A DNA stretch of 29,493 bases. Source: Entamoeba histolytica HM-1:IMSS (Eukaryota > Evosea > Mastigamoebida > Endamoebidae). Every line of letters starts with the position of its first letter. Position 1 is the stretch's first letter. Shown one piece after another: positions 1 to 9,593 of this stretch. The stretch lies in contig NW_001915066.1 in the NCBI RefSeq assembly GCF_000208925.1, forward strand, positions 1-29,493, written 5' to 3'. The translations under genes and the position numbers were made by a program. Under the pieces are notes generated by a model. The model had not been told where the DNA came from. It did not search any database and was given only the letters and a program-made list of their open reading frames with translations.

Positions 1-741
1 ATTACTGGTCCTAATTCAAGTGGTAAAACAGTTTATTTAAGACAAGTCGGAATTAATGTTATCATGGCTTTACTTGGTTGTGGCGTTTGTGCTTCTAATG
101 CTCAAATCCCTCTTTTTAGTCACATCTTTACTAAATTCTCTTCCTCTGACTCTTCTCTTTCTTCTTTATCTGCTTTTACTACAGACTGTTCTCTTCTTAG
201 TACTTCTCTCCGTCATCTTTCAAATGACTCTTTATTACTTATTGATGAATTTGGTAAAGGAACACATCCTTCTGATGGTTTGGCTTTATTTATTGCTACA
301 CTTCGCTATCTTCAATCTTTAGGCTCTAACGCTCCAAAAACAATCATTTCCACTCATTTCATTTCCTTTTTTCATTACATTGACTTGAATAAATGTGTTC
401 CTCTTAAAATGGACGTTCTTCTTAATCAATCTAATAACTCTATCACTTTTTTATATCATCTTGTTAATGGAATATCAGACTCTTCTTATGGCATCCATTG
501 TGCTCGACTCGCTCATCTCCCCTCTTCTCTAATCTCCCGTGCTTCTCAAATCGCTACCTCTTTATCCACTTCCTCTCCTATTCTCCCTTTATCTTCTCAT
601 CTCAACTTAGAATTTTATTACAACTCCCTTCTTTCTAATTTCTCTAATTTTGACGTCGACAATGGTGATCTTTCTCTTTTATTAAATTCTATCTCTCTCA
701 TCTCTTCTCATCTCTCTTCTTTAAAACTTAAACCTCTTTAA
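1..741 (+). CDS. MSH5: MSH5-like MutS homologue, C-terminal ATPase part (5' end outside window)
   Basis: This is the C-terminal ATPase domain of a MutS-family protein; the frame is open from base 1, so the start lies upstream and 246 codons plus the stop are visible. The Walker A motif GPNSSGKT is at fragment residues 3-10. The variant with two serines before GK is typical of MSH5 rather than MSH2/3/6. Walker B (LLLIDEFGKGT) is near residues 79-89 and the H-loop (STHF) near 116-119. A helix-turn region follows, where MutS proteins dimerise. MSH5 normally pairs with MSH4 to stabilise meiotic recombination intermediates and does not repair mismatches; that role is from family knowledge. Codon use is pyrimidine-rich, with many TCT and CTT codons, unlike its neighbours. 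The stop overlaps a TAATT signal, and the convergent next gene ends 53 bases away. Confidence 0.85.
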   Translation: MTGPNSSGKTVYLRQVGINVIMALLGCGVCASNAQIPLFSHIFTKFSSSDSSLSSLSAFTTDCSLLSTSLRHLSNDSLLLIDEFGKGTHPSDGLALFIATLRYLQSLGSNAPKTIISTHFISFFHYIDLNKCVPLKMDVLLNQSNNSITFLYHLVNGISDSSYGIHCARLAHLPSSLISRASQIATSLSTSSPILPLSSHLNLEFYYNSLLSNFSNFDVDNGDLSLLLNSISLISSHLSSLKLKPL

Positions 742-794
742 TTCTTATTTCCCTTTATTTTTGTTAAATTTTAAAAGTGGTGTGAAAGAAAAAA

Positions 795-3700
795 TCAATT
801 GAGTGTTGAATCTGATGAAGAAGCTAATGACAAGTCTGGTGACTTAGGGCTGTAATCCAAACCTAATACATCTAAATTTAAAGGTCTGATTCCTAACATA
901 GTTTGTTCATTATGAGAGTTGTTATTTCTATAGTCAAATTCCTTTTGGCAATGTTTTATAAGTGCTTTCATATAAACCAATTGAATCTAATAAAGTGAGT
1001 GAAATGAAACAAACAATAAAATGTAGGATATAATTTATTTAAACAAACTTTGTTCATACCATAATCTTTCAAAATGAAATAACAATTTCTATTCTTAATT
1101 TCGATATCAATAAGAGTAAGAACATCAATATATGTTGAAAATAATAAAGAGTTAATAACTTGACTTGATTGATTATTGTTCTTTATTTGAATTAACTCTT
1201 TTAATGAAAGACTCAATAACTTAACAATATCATTATTCCTTTTAAGTTTATCTTCTATCGTTTGTTTTATATCATTTAATACACGTGAATAGTTTTCATT
1301 CTTTTTAATTTTGTTGGTATACTTTTGAATGAGTCTTACTAAATAAGAACAAACCTTTGTAAGTTGTCTTGTAGTAGAATCTATTCTAAACTTGAAGAGA
1401 GAAAAATGTTCCACAAAAACATTTCTCTTAAATTCTTTTAAATCATCATCATAGTCTAAAAATTCTTCAAGAAGTATATTCCAAGAATTATATTCATTGA
1501 AATTTATATTTTCCAAGATAGTATCTAGAACATTCTGGGTATTTGTTTGATTATTTTTACATAAATGAATAGTCAAAGCAATTAACAATTTGAGGTCAAC
1601 AGAATATTGAACAAATATTTCATATTTTTTAATAAATAAAGAAATTAACTCTTCATCATAGCTTCCATAACAAATTTGACTTTTAAAAGATTTCGTTATA
1701 TCGAACTTAGGGATTGAAACCATGAGCCATAAATGTAAAATTGAAGTTATATTAATTTTCTCGTCTGTGGGTGTAGATTTAAATGGAAGAATTTTAAATA
1801 AAAAGGAGATGAAATGCGTCTTCAAGAATAAGTCATAATGTTTTGGATTAGATAAAACTAATCCAGAAATAATCGTATTAAAAGCTTTTATTGATTGATA
1901 ATTAATACTAAGTTCATTAATTGTTTGCAACATAGTTAAGAAAGTGAAGTAACAAGTTTTAGAGTATATTGATTCATAATAAGACAGTTTAATATAAAGA
2001 GTAATTAAGAATGATTGAAAGTAATATGAATCTTCAGAATAAGTAAGTTCTTGGAAATTACTTATTCTGTTATACTCATCTAATGTTAATCTAAGAAGTT
2101 TTTCATTGTCAGTAAGTTGGATAAATAAATAAATTAATTTTTTGATATGAGTCGAAACATTTGGTTTAGAAGATTTATAAATTAAATTACTAACAACACA
2201 AAAAATTTGAAATATGACATCTTTTTGATATTCTTCAGGTAATAAAAGAAGTGTATTCATTAATTTTAATGGAGACTTGAATGACATAATAGATTTTGTT
2301 TGTTCCCAAATTTTGAATTCAACATCAAAAAGTGCTGTATTTAAATCTGATATCAGCCATGTAGCATATTTTAATCCTTTAAGATCACGCTCATAAATAT
2401 TTTCAGTAAATGCTTGTTCAATTCCTGGCATCTCACAATGACTCCAATTGTCTTTTTCATAAACCAATATAACAGGAACTAAAGTTTCCCTTTCATTTCC
2501 TAGAATAGTATTACCTTCACTCATTATTAACAATTCATTAAGTCTTATTACTATTTTACCACTTTTAACTGATTTTGAATTTAGTTCAAATTCTTCTTCA
2601 TTAATTTTTTTCAAAAGGATATATTCAATATTCTCATAACACCCTTTAATGAAAATTCCACTAACAAGACGATACACTTCTCCATCATTATTTTCAAAAA
2701 TAACAGGGAAATCTTTATTTGTAGTATTAATGTGATTTTCTTCAAATATGTTTAAACTTAAAATTGCAACAGGTTTAGTTGTTTCACGTATAGTACAGAC
2801 TTTAAAAGAGTTGTCATTTACTAAACAAATCTCTGTCGTATCAATGTTTTGGATTATAGAATCAAGAATTTTATTAACGTTTAATTTCATTATTTCATTA
2901 ATTAAAACAGTAGTGTTGTATCCATATAAATACTTAGTTAATTTTCCTAAAATATTTTTATCTATATCTCCTTTAAAAATAATATTTTGAATATATTTTG
3001 AATGAAGTAAACATTCATAAACATTAGAATACCCTTTTTCATATTGACAATTTAAATGTGAATGATTGCTTTCAATCGCTAACGAATTTTCATTATTAAA
3101 AAGCCGTTTTAAAAATTTTTTAGCCATTTGGTACTCTGTTAAATCTTTAGCTTGACTAATAATTATCATAATACATTTAAATAATAGTCTTCTTGATTTA
3201 GGACAAAATGTTCCTTTTGTTTGGTCACAATAAGATGAACTAGATGAATTACTAATTTGTGGAAGAACAAATTTAAGTATATTCTCAAATATGTATTGTT
3301 TATTTTCAACTTGACTCCATTGTGTTTTAATCAGTCCATATAATAAATAACACATTCCATATAATGTTTCAGATTCATAACCATATGGAAATGGAGAATA
3401 TAAACAAATGCTATTAACTAATCGAAGTCCTAAATCTTCTATTAAATATAATTGGTTCGTATATTTAAAACAATGTCCAAATAATATTCTAACACTGGGG
3501 GTTGAAGAAGTAATATTACATAAGTGATAACAAGGTTTCTTTATTTTTTTTAAAACACATAAAGCAGTAGGACAAAAAGATACAATAGAAATAATAGTTT
3601 TAAATTGTGTAGATTCAAAGATACTAAGAAGAACAGGATAAAAAGATGTTAATAAATAAACAATACAATAAGAAAAATCACAAAGAGTTTTTGGTAAAGA

Positions 3701-4480
3701 TTCTGTCTGTCTGATTAATGATGCAATAAATTGAACACCCATGTCTTTTGTTATTCCACACGGATTATTTGTTCTAAATAATACTAAAAGGAGGGTTTGA
3801 AGACAAATTGATTTAGTTTTCTCATTTGATGTTTGATTATAATAATTTAATATCTGTGTACCAAAAGACTTTTTTATACAAAGTTTAGTAATCTTTTTTG
3901 AAGTTTCTTGGTTCCATAATATAACAAAGATGGCATAAATATTATATACATCAAGTCCTTCAAAAAATATATATAAATCATCTCCTTTTTCTTCTGCTAA
4001 CATACGAATAGCTCCAGAAAGAGATGGTGTAATAATAATTTCTGGTTCATTTCTACAAAATTGTAAAATTTGAAGTACAAATTCTTTATTAATTGAAGCG
4101 AATTTAATAGATGAATCCAATTGATTTGTTCGATGTAAATATTCTAATGAATTATTTTTTTCTTTTATAAGACCATGACAAATACTATCAATATCACTAA
4201 AATTATATGATTGATATTTAACAATCTTTGATACAGAAATAGGAACTTTTTTTGTTATTTTTTCAAGAGTAAATTTATCATATTTTCCTTCATAACATTC
4301 AAATTCAGGTATTTCTGAATGTTTACTAAAAGGTAAGTTAAAAACAGAAATTGGTAATGACTGAATATCTTGACCAAATGGAAAATATGGTAAATCAGAT
4401 GGAATTGAATATTTGAGGAATTTTTGATCAACTGGTTTTATATTAACAACAGGTGTTTGTGTATTTGAATGAGATGACAT
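795..4480 (-). CDS. Large helical protein of unknown function, possible inactive ubiquitin-protease fold; two exons
   Basis: Two reading frames join into one 1207-residue protein: exon 1 is 4480-1049 (1144 codons) and exon 2 is 986-795 (63 codons plus TGA). The 62-base intron falls between codons. Most of the protein is predicted helix without clear repeats, in the style of an alpha-solenoid. The middle part (about residues 540-680) resembles the end of a ubiquitin-specific protease domain. It has a KPVAILSLNIF strand near 570, a YRLVSGIFIKG strand near 603, where active enzymes continue to a GHY motif, and a closing LVPVILVYEK strand near 667. The catalytic histidine position is replaced and I find no Cys box, so an enzyme would be dead. 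Large proteases such as USP9X and USP34 also carry helical flanks. The fold call is inference; the gene itself is well supported. The C terminus is Ser- and Asp-rich. Confidence 0.8.
987..1048 (-). other. Intron (62 nt), phase 0
   Basis: On the minus strand it starts GTTTGT and ends TTTATTAG. Splicing joins AAA (Lys) directly to ATT (Ile) and opens 63 more codons. Without it the protein ends 26 codons after the splice point in a Phe/His-rich tail. A nearer GTTTGT at 1014-1009 would give a 28-base intron and the wrong phase. Confidence 0.8.
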
Positions 4481-4543
4481 AAATGATTTATTTTAAGTTT
4501 ATTCATTACTTTTTCACAATTTGAGGTTTAAGTTTTTGTTTTT

Positions 4544-4589
4544 AAGTAAAAAAAAAAAAAAAAAATAAATATTTATTTATTTTTTTTTT
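4544..4589. repeat. A-tract / T-tract imperfect inverted repeat
   Basis: A run of about 17 A is followed by a short AT spacer and then a run of about 14 T, so either strand can fold into a pure A:T hairpin. It lies in the 256-base spacer between the 5' end of the large helical gene and the 3' end of the next minus-strand gene. The rest of the spacer (4590-4736) is AT-rich and I see no gene in it. The tracts could be a nucleosome-excluding promoter element or simple drift. Confidence 0.6.
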
Positions 4590-4736
4590 TTTGTTAATAA
4601 AAAATGGGATAAAAAACATCAATTGTGGAATTTAAAAAAGGTATTAGAGAAAAAGGAGATAGAAGAGATGAAGAAAGAATAATATCAATTAAACGGATTT
4701 ATTATTAAAGTTTACATAAATTTAAAATCGAGAAAG

Positions 4737-5327
4737 TTATGATAAAGAAGGAATTACTTCTTTTAACTCATAACAATTTTGAGGTATAACAATAGTTTCT
4801 TTAGTATCAAAAAGAGCATTCAGAATATTATATGCTTTAAAACTTGATTCTTTTACTTGATTTTTAGATAGAATTAATGAACCATTTAAATAGACTTGTT
4901 CAATACGATCGATTCGTATTGTAGAAGACATTTTCCTAGATTTTTTTAAAGTGAAGAAATATCCAAGTTCAAGACAAATATCAAATAACATATTTACTGC
5001 AATACTAATTCTATTTATTTCACTATGGCGTTTTGCTTTATTTTCATCGATTCCATGATTTACCTCATTTGAAACAATTTGTTTAGTTTTTTCTTCAACA
5101 ACACTACCAAAATCCATTTCTTCTTTTTCAAATTTTATATTCTGAATCTTAAAGATTGGTGGTATTGTTTTTGTTTTTGTAAGTGGTTTAGATAAACTAA
5201 TTTCGCAGTATGGTGATGCTAACGCAATTAGTAATGATTGTTGTAGCATTTCATAATCCTTTTCTGGTTTTTCAATTTTTTCTCTTCGTCTTCTGGCATT
5301 TCTTACTGGTTTCTCTGTGCTGTCCAT
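4737..5327 (-). CDS. Hypothetical protein, 196 residues
   Basis: I do not recognise this protein. It begins with an ATG followed by a very basic stretch (ARRRREK, residues 11-17), which could be a nuclear localisation signal. It continues with a mixed charged region rich in Lys and Glu to about residue 100. A more ordered C-terminal half (about 103-190) alternates helices and strands, including AVNMLFDICLELGYFF. There is no signal peptide or membrane segment. A GAAC motif lies 16-19 bases upstream of the ATG on the coding strand, as expected for an Entamoeba promoter. It is transcribed divergently from the acyltransferase gene, sharing a 576-base spacer. It has no stops and normal codon use, so it is probably a real gene. 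Confidence 0.7.
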   Translation of the reverse strand: MDSTEKPVRNARRRREKIEKPEKDYEMLQQSLLIALASPYCEISLSKPLTKTKTIPPIFKIQNIKFEKEEMDFGSVVEEKTKQIVSNEVNHGIDENKAKRHSEINRISIAVNMLFDICLELGYFFTLKKSRKMSSTIRIDRIEQVYLNGSLILSKNQVKESSFKAYNILNALFDTKETIVIPQNCYELKEVIPSLS

Positions 5328-5342
5328 CTAAAAGTGAAAATA

Positions 5343-5346
5343 GTTC
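5343..5346 (-). promoter_or_regulatory. GAAC element upstream of the 196-residue gene
   Basis: AGAACTA on the minus strand, 16-19 bases before the ATG. GAAC is one of the three core promoter elements described for Entamoeba histolytica. Position and context fit, but a 4-base core can occur by chance. Confidence 0.4.
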
Positions 5347-5869
5347 TAATCTTTGCAACAATCTCTAAATACCTTCATCCGTCACTTTCAGTTCTTCATG
5401 TATGAACAGCTTTTTCATTGGAATTTATTTTTTCATTTTGAATAGTTTTAAACTCTTTATTGGATGTATTTATTTTTGGAACTATCTTTCTCGTTATTCA
5501 TGTTTTTGTAAATAGAGAAATGACTCTAATTCCATTCACTCAAGTTTCCTTTGTTCTTATCTCCTTATCTAAAAACAAAACATTCCATAATTTCAATCAT
5601 TAATCTTACTATTTTTATTTGTTTCTTTCTTTGGTTAAACAATTAGTTTCGATTCCTCTTTTATTTTTTACAACTTATTTCAGAAAAAAGAACTTTCTTA
5701 TTGAAGATATTCTGTGAACCTCTTTTCAACCCTAAAATAATATTTTTTGTTATATATAACTTTAATTTACAAAAAAAAAGAAAAAATAGAAAGTGGTATT
5801 TCGTTTTTGTAGATTGTTTTTTTATTTAACCTCTGATTTTTATTTTTTTGTAGAACAATATTAACGAAA

Positions 5870-5897
5870 GAACTTAAAAAAATAATAAAGTATAAAC
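5870..5897 (+). promoter_or_regulatory. GAAC and TATA-like core promoter of the GPC1-like gene
   Basis: A GAACTTAAAA motif starts at 5870 and GTATAAAC lies at 5890-5897, only 6 bases before the ATG at 5904. A second GAAC is at 5853-5856. This matches the Entamoeba core layout of a GAAC element and a GTATTTAAA-like TATA element with a very short leader. Confidence 0.5.
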
Positions 5898-5903
5898 GGT
5901 TTT

Positions 5904-6962
5904 ATGTCTACTTCTTTTGAAGAAAAATATCAAAGAGAATTCCAACGCCAATATATCTCTCGTTTAATGGATAAACATGGACTTTCTGTTATTGACAAAT
6001 ATCAAAACAAATTAAATAAATTAATGGAATCAGAACCATTTTTAAAGACATTAGATAAATTTTCATTTGTTTGTGGGGTATTAATATTATTACTTACTCA
6101 ACATATTTTGTCAGCACTTCCACAATTTATGCCATATTATTATATTATTTTAATTTTTCCATTATTAGGAGCTCGTTATTTTATTTATAAAAAGAATGGA
6201 TGGCAATACTTTATGATTGACTTCTGTTATTTCTGTCAAATTATAACTCTACTTTGTATTTTTTCTTTAAATACTGAATATATTTCACCATTATTCCAAA
6301 TAGCTTTTGTATTTTCTCATGGTCCTTTGTTAACAGCAATTCCAATGTGGAGAAATTCATTAGTATTTCATGATTTAGATCGTTTAACAAGTGTTTATAT
6401 TCATCTATTTCCAGGATTAGTAATTTATTGTATTAGATGGTATGTATTAACCACAGTACCACAATTAACAATAATGAATGGTTTAATTATTCCATCTCTC
6501 CTTTATATTTTATGGCAAATTATTTATTTAATTATTACAGAAGGATTTAAAAAAGAAACTATTCAAAAGAATCATTATATTACATCACTTATTTGGTTAA
6601 GTCAAGAACATCCACATCCAGTTTATCTTTATTTATTAAAGAAAGGATTTAAAGATAGACCATTAGTTATTTTAATAACTGTTCAATTTATTTACACTAT
6701 AATAACTATTCTTCCTACATTCATTTATTATCATTATCAATACTTAGAATTATTATGGATTCTTTTCTGTGTTACTTGGGCTATTTCAAATGGTGCTAAT
6801 TTTTATTTTGAAGTTTTTATTAAAAAGTACTCAAAAAGAGTTGATGAAAGTGTTAAAGAATTAAAGAAATCAGAGTCAAACACGTCTATTCAAACTCCTA
6901 AAATTGTAGATGAACGATCTACTTCTCCAAATGCATTATCAGAAACAAGTGATGCAGAATAA
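5904..6962 (+). CDS. GPC1: Glycerophosphocholine acyltransferase (GPC1/DUF2838 family)
   Basis: This 352-residue multi-pass membrane protein matches the DUF2838 family, whose yeast member Gpc1 acylates glycerophosphocholine to lysophosphatidylcholine. That reaction lets cells rebuild phosphatidylcholine from its deacylation product. The hallmark is the conserved block FSHGPLL (about residues 139-145) followed by WRNSLVFHDLDR (149-160) and a His/Pro-containing membrane segment (IHLFPGLVIY). About eight hydrophobic segments lie between residues 55 and 300. The N terminus is charged and cytosolic-looking, and the C terminus is a Ser/Thr-rich tail. The length is somewhat below the fungal and plant proteins, mainly because the tails are short. 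The ATG at 5904 sits just after a TATA-like box. The gene ends tail to tail with the next, only 5 bases apart, with TAATT signals around the stop. Confidence 0.82.
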   Translation: MSTSFEEKYQREFQRQYISRLMDKHGLSVIDKYQNKLNKLMESEPFLKTLDKFSFVCGVLILLLTQHILSALPQFMPYYYIILIFPLLGARYFIYKKNGWQYFMIDFCYFCQIITLLCIFSLNTEYISPLFQIAFVFSHGPLLTAIPMWRNSLVFHDLDRLTSVYIHLFPGLVIYCIRWYVLTTVPQLTIMNGLIIPSLLYILWQIIYLIITEGFKKETIQKNHYITSLIWLSQEHPHPVYLYLLKKGFKDRPLVILITVQFIYTIITILPTFIYYHYQYLELLWILFCVTWAISNGANFYFEVFIKKYSKRVDESVKELKKSESNTSIQTPKIVDERSTSPNALSETSDAE

Positions 6963-6967
6963 TTCAA

Positions 6968-7885
6968 TTAATTCATATTATGTTCTTTTTTTTCAAGGAT
7001 ATGATTTGTTGCTGAACAAACTAATCGAATTTCAATACTTGATGTAATTAATGTTTGACCTAAGCTAATAGTTATTTCCTTCGATCGAGGTTGATATACG
7101 TTTTTATAAATTAATTCATTTTCATTATATATTTGAATTTCAAACTTTTCAACATTTGAACAATAAATAAGTTTAATATCATTTTTTATATTATTAATGT
7201 TCACTAATAATGCACCCTTTTTTATTTCATTAAGAGGACAAATACCTGAAGGAACAAAACTATATAAATTCATTGAAAATTTACTTGGCCATATTCCAGT
7301 GTGTAATGCTCTTTCATTACGACAAGTACATCCTGAGCGATAATATCTAATTTCAAATCGTTCTTGTTTGGTTGTTAAAATTCCATTTTCAGAACAATAG
7401 TAATAAGGTTCTAAATTTAATGGAAGAAGATCAATATCATATTCATTTTTTTTTGGGTCAACACATATTTGAACAATTGGATGTTTTTGACTCATTGAAC
7501 TTGTTTTAAATAATCCAAACCAATCTCCAGGAAGTAATTGTTCTTGATTAAATGTTAAATGAAGTTTATATTCATTAGAAGTTATATCACTAATTGTATA
7601 TTTGGGAATAACTAATTGTCCAATTGAAACACGTGCATTAAAACATTTTTCATAATTCTCTTTAAAATATCTTACATCATAAATACCATCTGTTAATGTA
7701 TTAAATCTAATCACTGATGTTGCTGATGTAACATATTGACTTTTATGGTAATGTTCATTTTTTTCTCTATTAACTACATATATACCAATCCATGATTTTC
7801 CTGCTACAAAAAATTCATCTGGTACATTAACATTACAAACAATTGAATTACCCTCTGAAATAACTATAAGAGAGTCTTGGTTCAT
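6968..7885 (-). CDS. Protein with two tandem SKICH/Ig-like beta domains, 305 residues
   Basis: The protein begins with a beta-rich domain containing SWIGIYVV (residues 31-38), a Lys/His/Tyr stretch and DGIYDVRYF (about 66-74). This pattern matches SKICH-type and related Ig-like domains, which share a W-I-G-(I/L)-(Y/F) strand and a closing Y-(D/E)-(V/F)-R-Y strand. A second copy follows, with GDWFGLFK near 120 and FEIRYYRSG near 178-186. A third beta-rich, less similar region runs to the end. There is no signal peptide or membrane segment, so it is probably cytosolic. In other eukaryotes SKICH domains target proteins to membranes or partners; here the role is unknown. The gene ends 5 bases from the acyltransferase stop, so the two transcripts must overlap at their 3' ends. 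Confidence 0.7.
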   Translation of the reverse strand: MNQDSLIVISEGNSIVCNVNVPDEFFVAGKSWIGIYVVNREKNEHYHKSQYVTSATSVIRFNTLTDGIYDVRYFKENYEKCFNARVSIGQLVIPKYTISDITSNEYKLHLTFNQEQLLPGDWFGLFKTSSMSQKHPIVQICVDPKKNEYDIDLLPLNLEPYYYCSENGILTTKQERFEIRYYRSGCTCRNERALHTGIWPSKFSMNLYSFVPSGICPLNEIKKGALLVNINNIKNDIKLIYCSNVEKFEIQIYNENELIYKNVYQPRSKEITISLGQTLITSSIEIRLVCSATNHILEKKEHNMN

Positions 7886-9030
7886 AGAAACAAATAATAA
7901 TTATCAACTTTTTTAGTTCTTCTATTAACTTGTTAACAAATGACAAATTAAACAAAAAAATGACATTTATTATTAAATTAATTTATAATACTAAATAAAA
8001 TTATTTTAAATTCTGTTCTAAATTATACATTTTAGTCATGACTTATTTTACTTAAATAAAAATTAATAACAATTAACTACTTCCTTTTAATTCTCTATTC
8101 TCATAATAGTGTATATTCTTCTATTTATATTCTATCAATTATTTTAATTAATGCTTTTAAAAATAAAACAAAACAAAAATAAGAAGATCAAATTAATAGT
8201 ATGTTATTATGAATAATGTCTATACATTATCTAAAAATAAATTATCTATTTAATAATCATTTGTATTTTTTTTTAATAATTTAATTATAGTTCTTTCTTA
8301 ATTAATTAATAGTAAAACCTTATTAATCATTATTGACATTCTACTTTCAATAACAATACTATTTTAATAAAGAGTATAAATATAAAATTATATTACATTA
8401 GATACTTAGTAATAATTCTTTTTTATTAACCTTTCTTTTTTGTTAATCATAATGAAATTTACAAAGAAAAATATAAAATCTATTCTAACCATTACTATTT
8501 TTAATGAGTCTTTATTTCACTAAACCCCATTCATAGTACTAAAAAATTTTAGAATTAGTTGAATATTTTTTTATTTATTATTCAACTATTTAATAAATAT
8601 TCTGTTTTATGTATATTTTTCTTTTTTTACTATTCCCATAACAAAAATACTCTAGCTGATATTATTAAGAAAAGACTTTCTATAATAAAACAAACCAAAT
8701 ATTAATTTTACTTCCATTCATATAAAATAGAGATGATATTAATTATAACTTTTTTTTATAGAAATATCAACAAAAAATCAATTTTTATCATTAACAATTT
8801 CTTTTTCAAATAAAACAATTAACTGAAGATTATCTTGAAAAACTCTTTTAGTGATACATAAAAATAAATGTTATTAATAAAAAAAAGAGATAATAAATAA
8901 ATTCCTTCATTCAACTAAGCAATTTTGATATTTGTTTTAATTTCAATGTTTCAATGATATTTTATATGAATTAACAATAATATAAACAGATGAAAAATTT
9001 CATAAAAAAAGTTAATTAAATATTTAATAA
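7886..9030. other. AT-rich intergenic gap (1145 bases), no gene seen
   Basis: This is the longest empty stretch in the gene-dense half. It is extremely AT-rich, with many TAATTA, AATAAT and ATTAAT words, and lacks an open frame of useful length on either strand. I find no tRNA-like cloverleaf, no GC-rich island, no retrotransposon motif and no tandem repeat. Its left edge should hold the promoter of the SKICH-like gene. Confidence 0.5.
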
Positions 9031-9444
9031 TCATTGAAACATTGGAATTAAAAAATCTATTGCTTCTAATAAAATATCATATTCAACTTCTTGAACTTGT
9101 TTTTGCATTTGGTCCATCATAAATTGAGTAATATCTTGATTTTTTTTCTTATTTTTTTCTTTCTTATTTTCTTCTTCTTTTTCTTTAAGTATTTTACGTT
9201 CTTTAATTTCTTTTCCAACGTCATCTTCTAATTTTCCTTTAATTTCAATAGGATTATCATTTTCTTCTTCATTCTTTTTGGGTTTACTTTCATCATTTTT
9301 CTTTTTTTCAATTTCATCTGTTTTTTTTTTTTCTTCAGAAAGACATTTTTCTCTTTTAGCTTTTGTTGGAAACCTTTTTTTTCTTTCTTCGATCCATTTT
9401 TGTAATTGTTCTTCTGTCATACTTGATTTAATGAACTTGTTCAT
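9031..9444 (-). CDS. NUFIP1-like protein (box C/D snoRNP assembly), 137 residues
   Basis: The N-terminal part contains WIEERKKRFPT (residues 17-27 from this start). It matches the conserved NUFIP1/Rsa1-type segment that binds SNU13/15.5K during assembly of box C/D snoRNPs in the nucleus. The middle (about residues 35-100) is a low-complexity Lys/Glu run typical of such scaffold proteins. The C terminus is a short amphipathic helix region ending DILLEAIDFLIPMFQ. The protein is much shorter than animal NUFIP1 and has no zinc finger, but the WIEERKKxFPT signature is distinctive. The frame is open further upstream without an ATG; the first ATG is at 9444. A second ATG at 9420 is equally plausible, because an AATGAAC promoter-like motif overlaps the 9444 codon. 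Confidence 0.68.
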   Translation of the reverse strand: MNKFIKSSMTEEQLQKWIEERKKRFPTKAKREKCLSEEKKKTDEIEKKKNDESKPKKNEEENDNPIEIKGKLEDDVGKEIKERKILKEKEEENKKEKNKKKNQDITQFMMDQMQKQVQEVEYDILLEAIDFLIPMFQ

Positions 9445-9593
9445 TCTGATTAATTTGAACAAGAAAATGAGATGAGATTAAATAAGAAAATAAATTTATG
9501 ACTGCCAGTATTTTTGAATTAGAAAAACTAAAAATCAAAATCTCAAAAACAAGAAAAACAAAATTTTATTAGAAGAACAAAGAAGTCTTTGAA

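Larger units (their letters stand above)
5328..5903. promoter_or_regulatory. Divergent intergenic region (576 bases)
   Basis: This spacer separates two head-to-head genes, so it should hold both promoters. The left edge carries a GAAC motif for the minus gene and the right edge carries GAAC and TATA-like motifs for the plus gene. The middle is T-rich with many short TTTC/CTTT runs. I see no open frame, tRNA-like or repeat structure. Confidence 0.5.

Noticed and set aside
1009..1014. Alternative nearer GTTTGT donor in the large helical gene
   Set aside because: It would give a 28-base intron and put the last exon out of frame.
9278..9475. Plus-strand 65-codon frame
   Set aside because: Antisense shadow of the Lys/Glu-rich NUFIP1-like gene.
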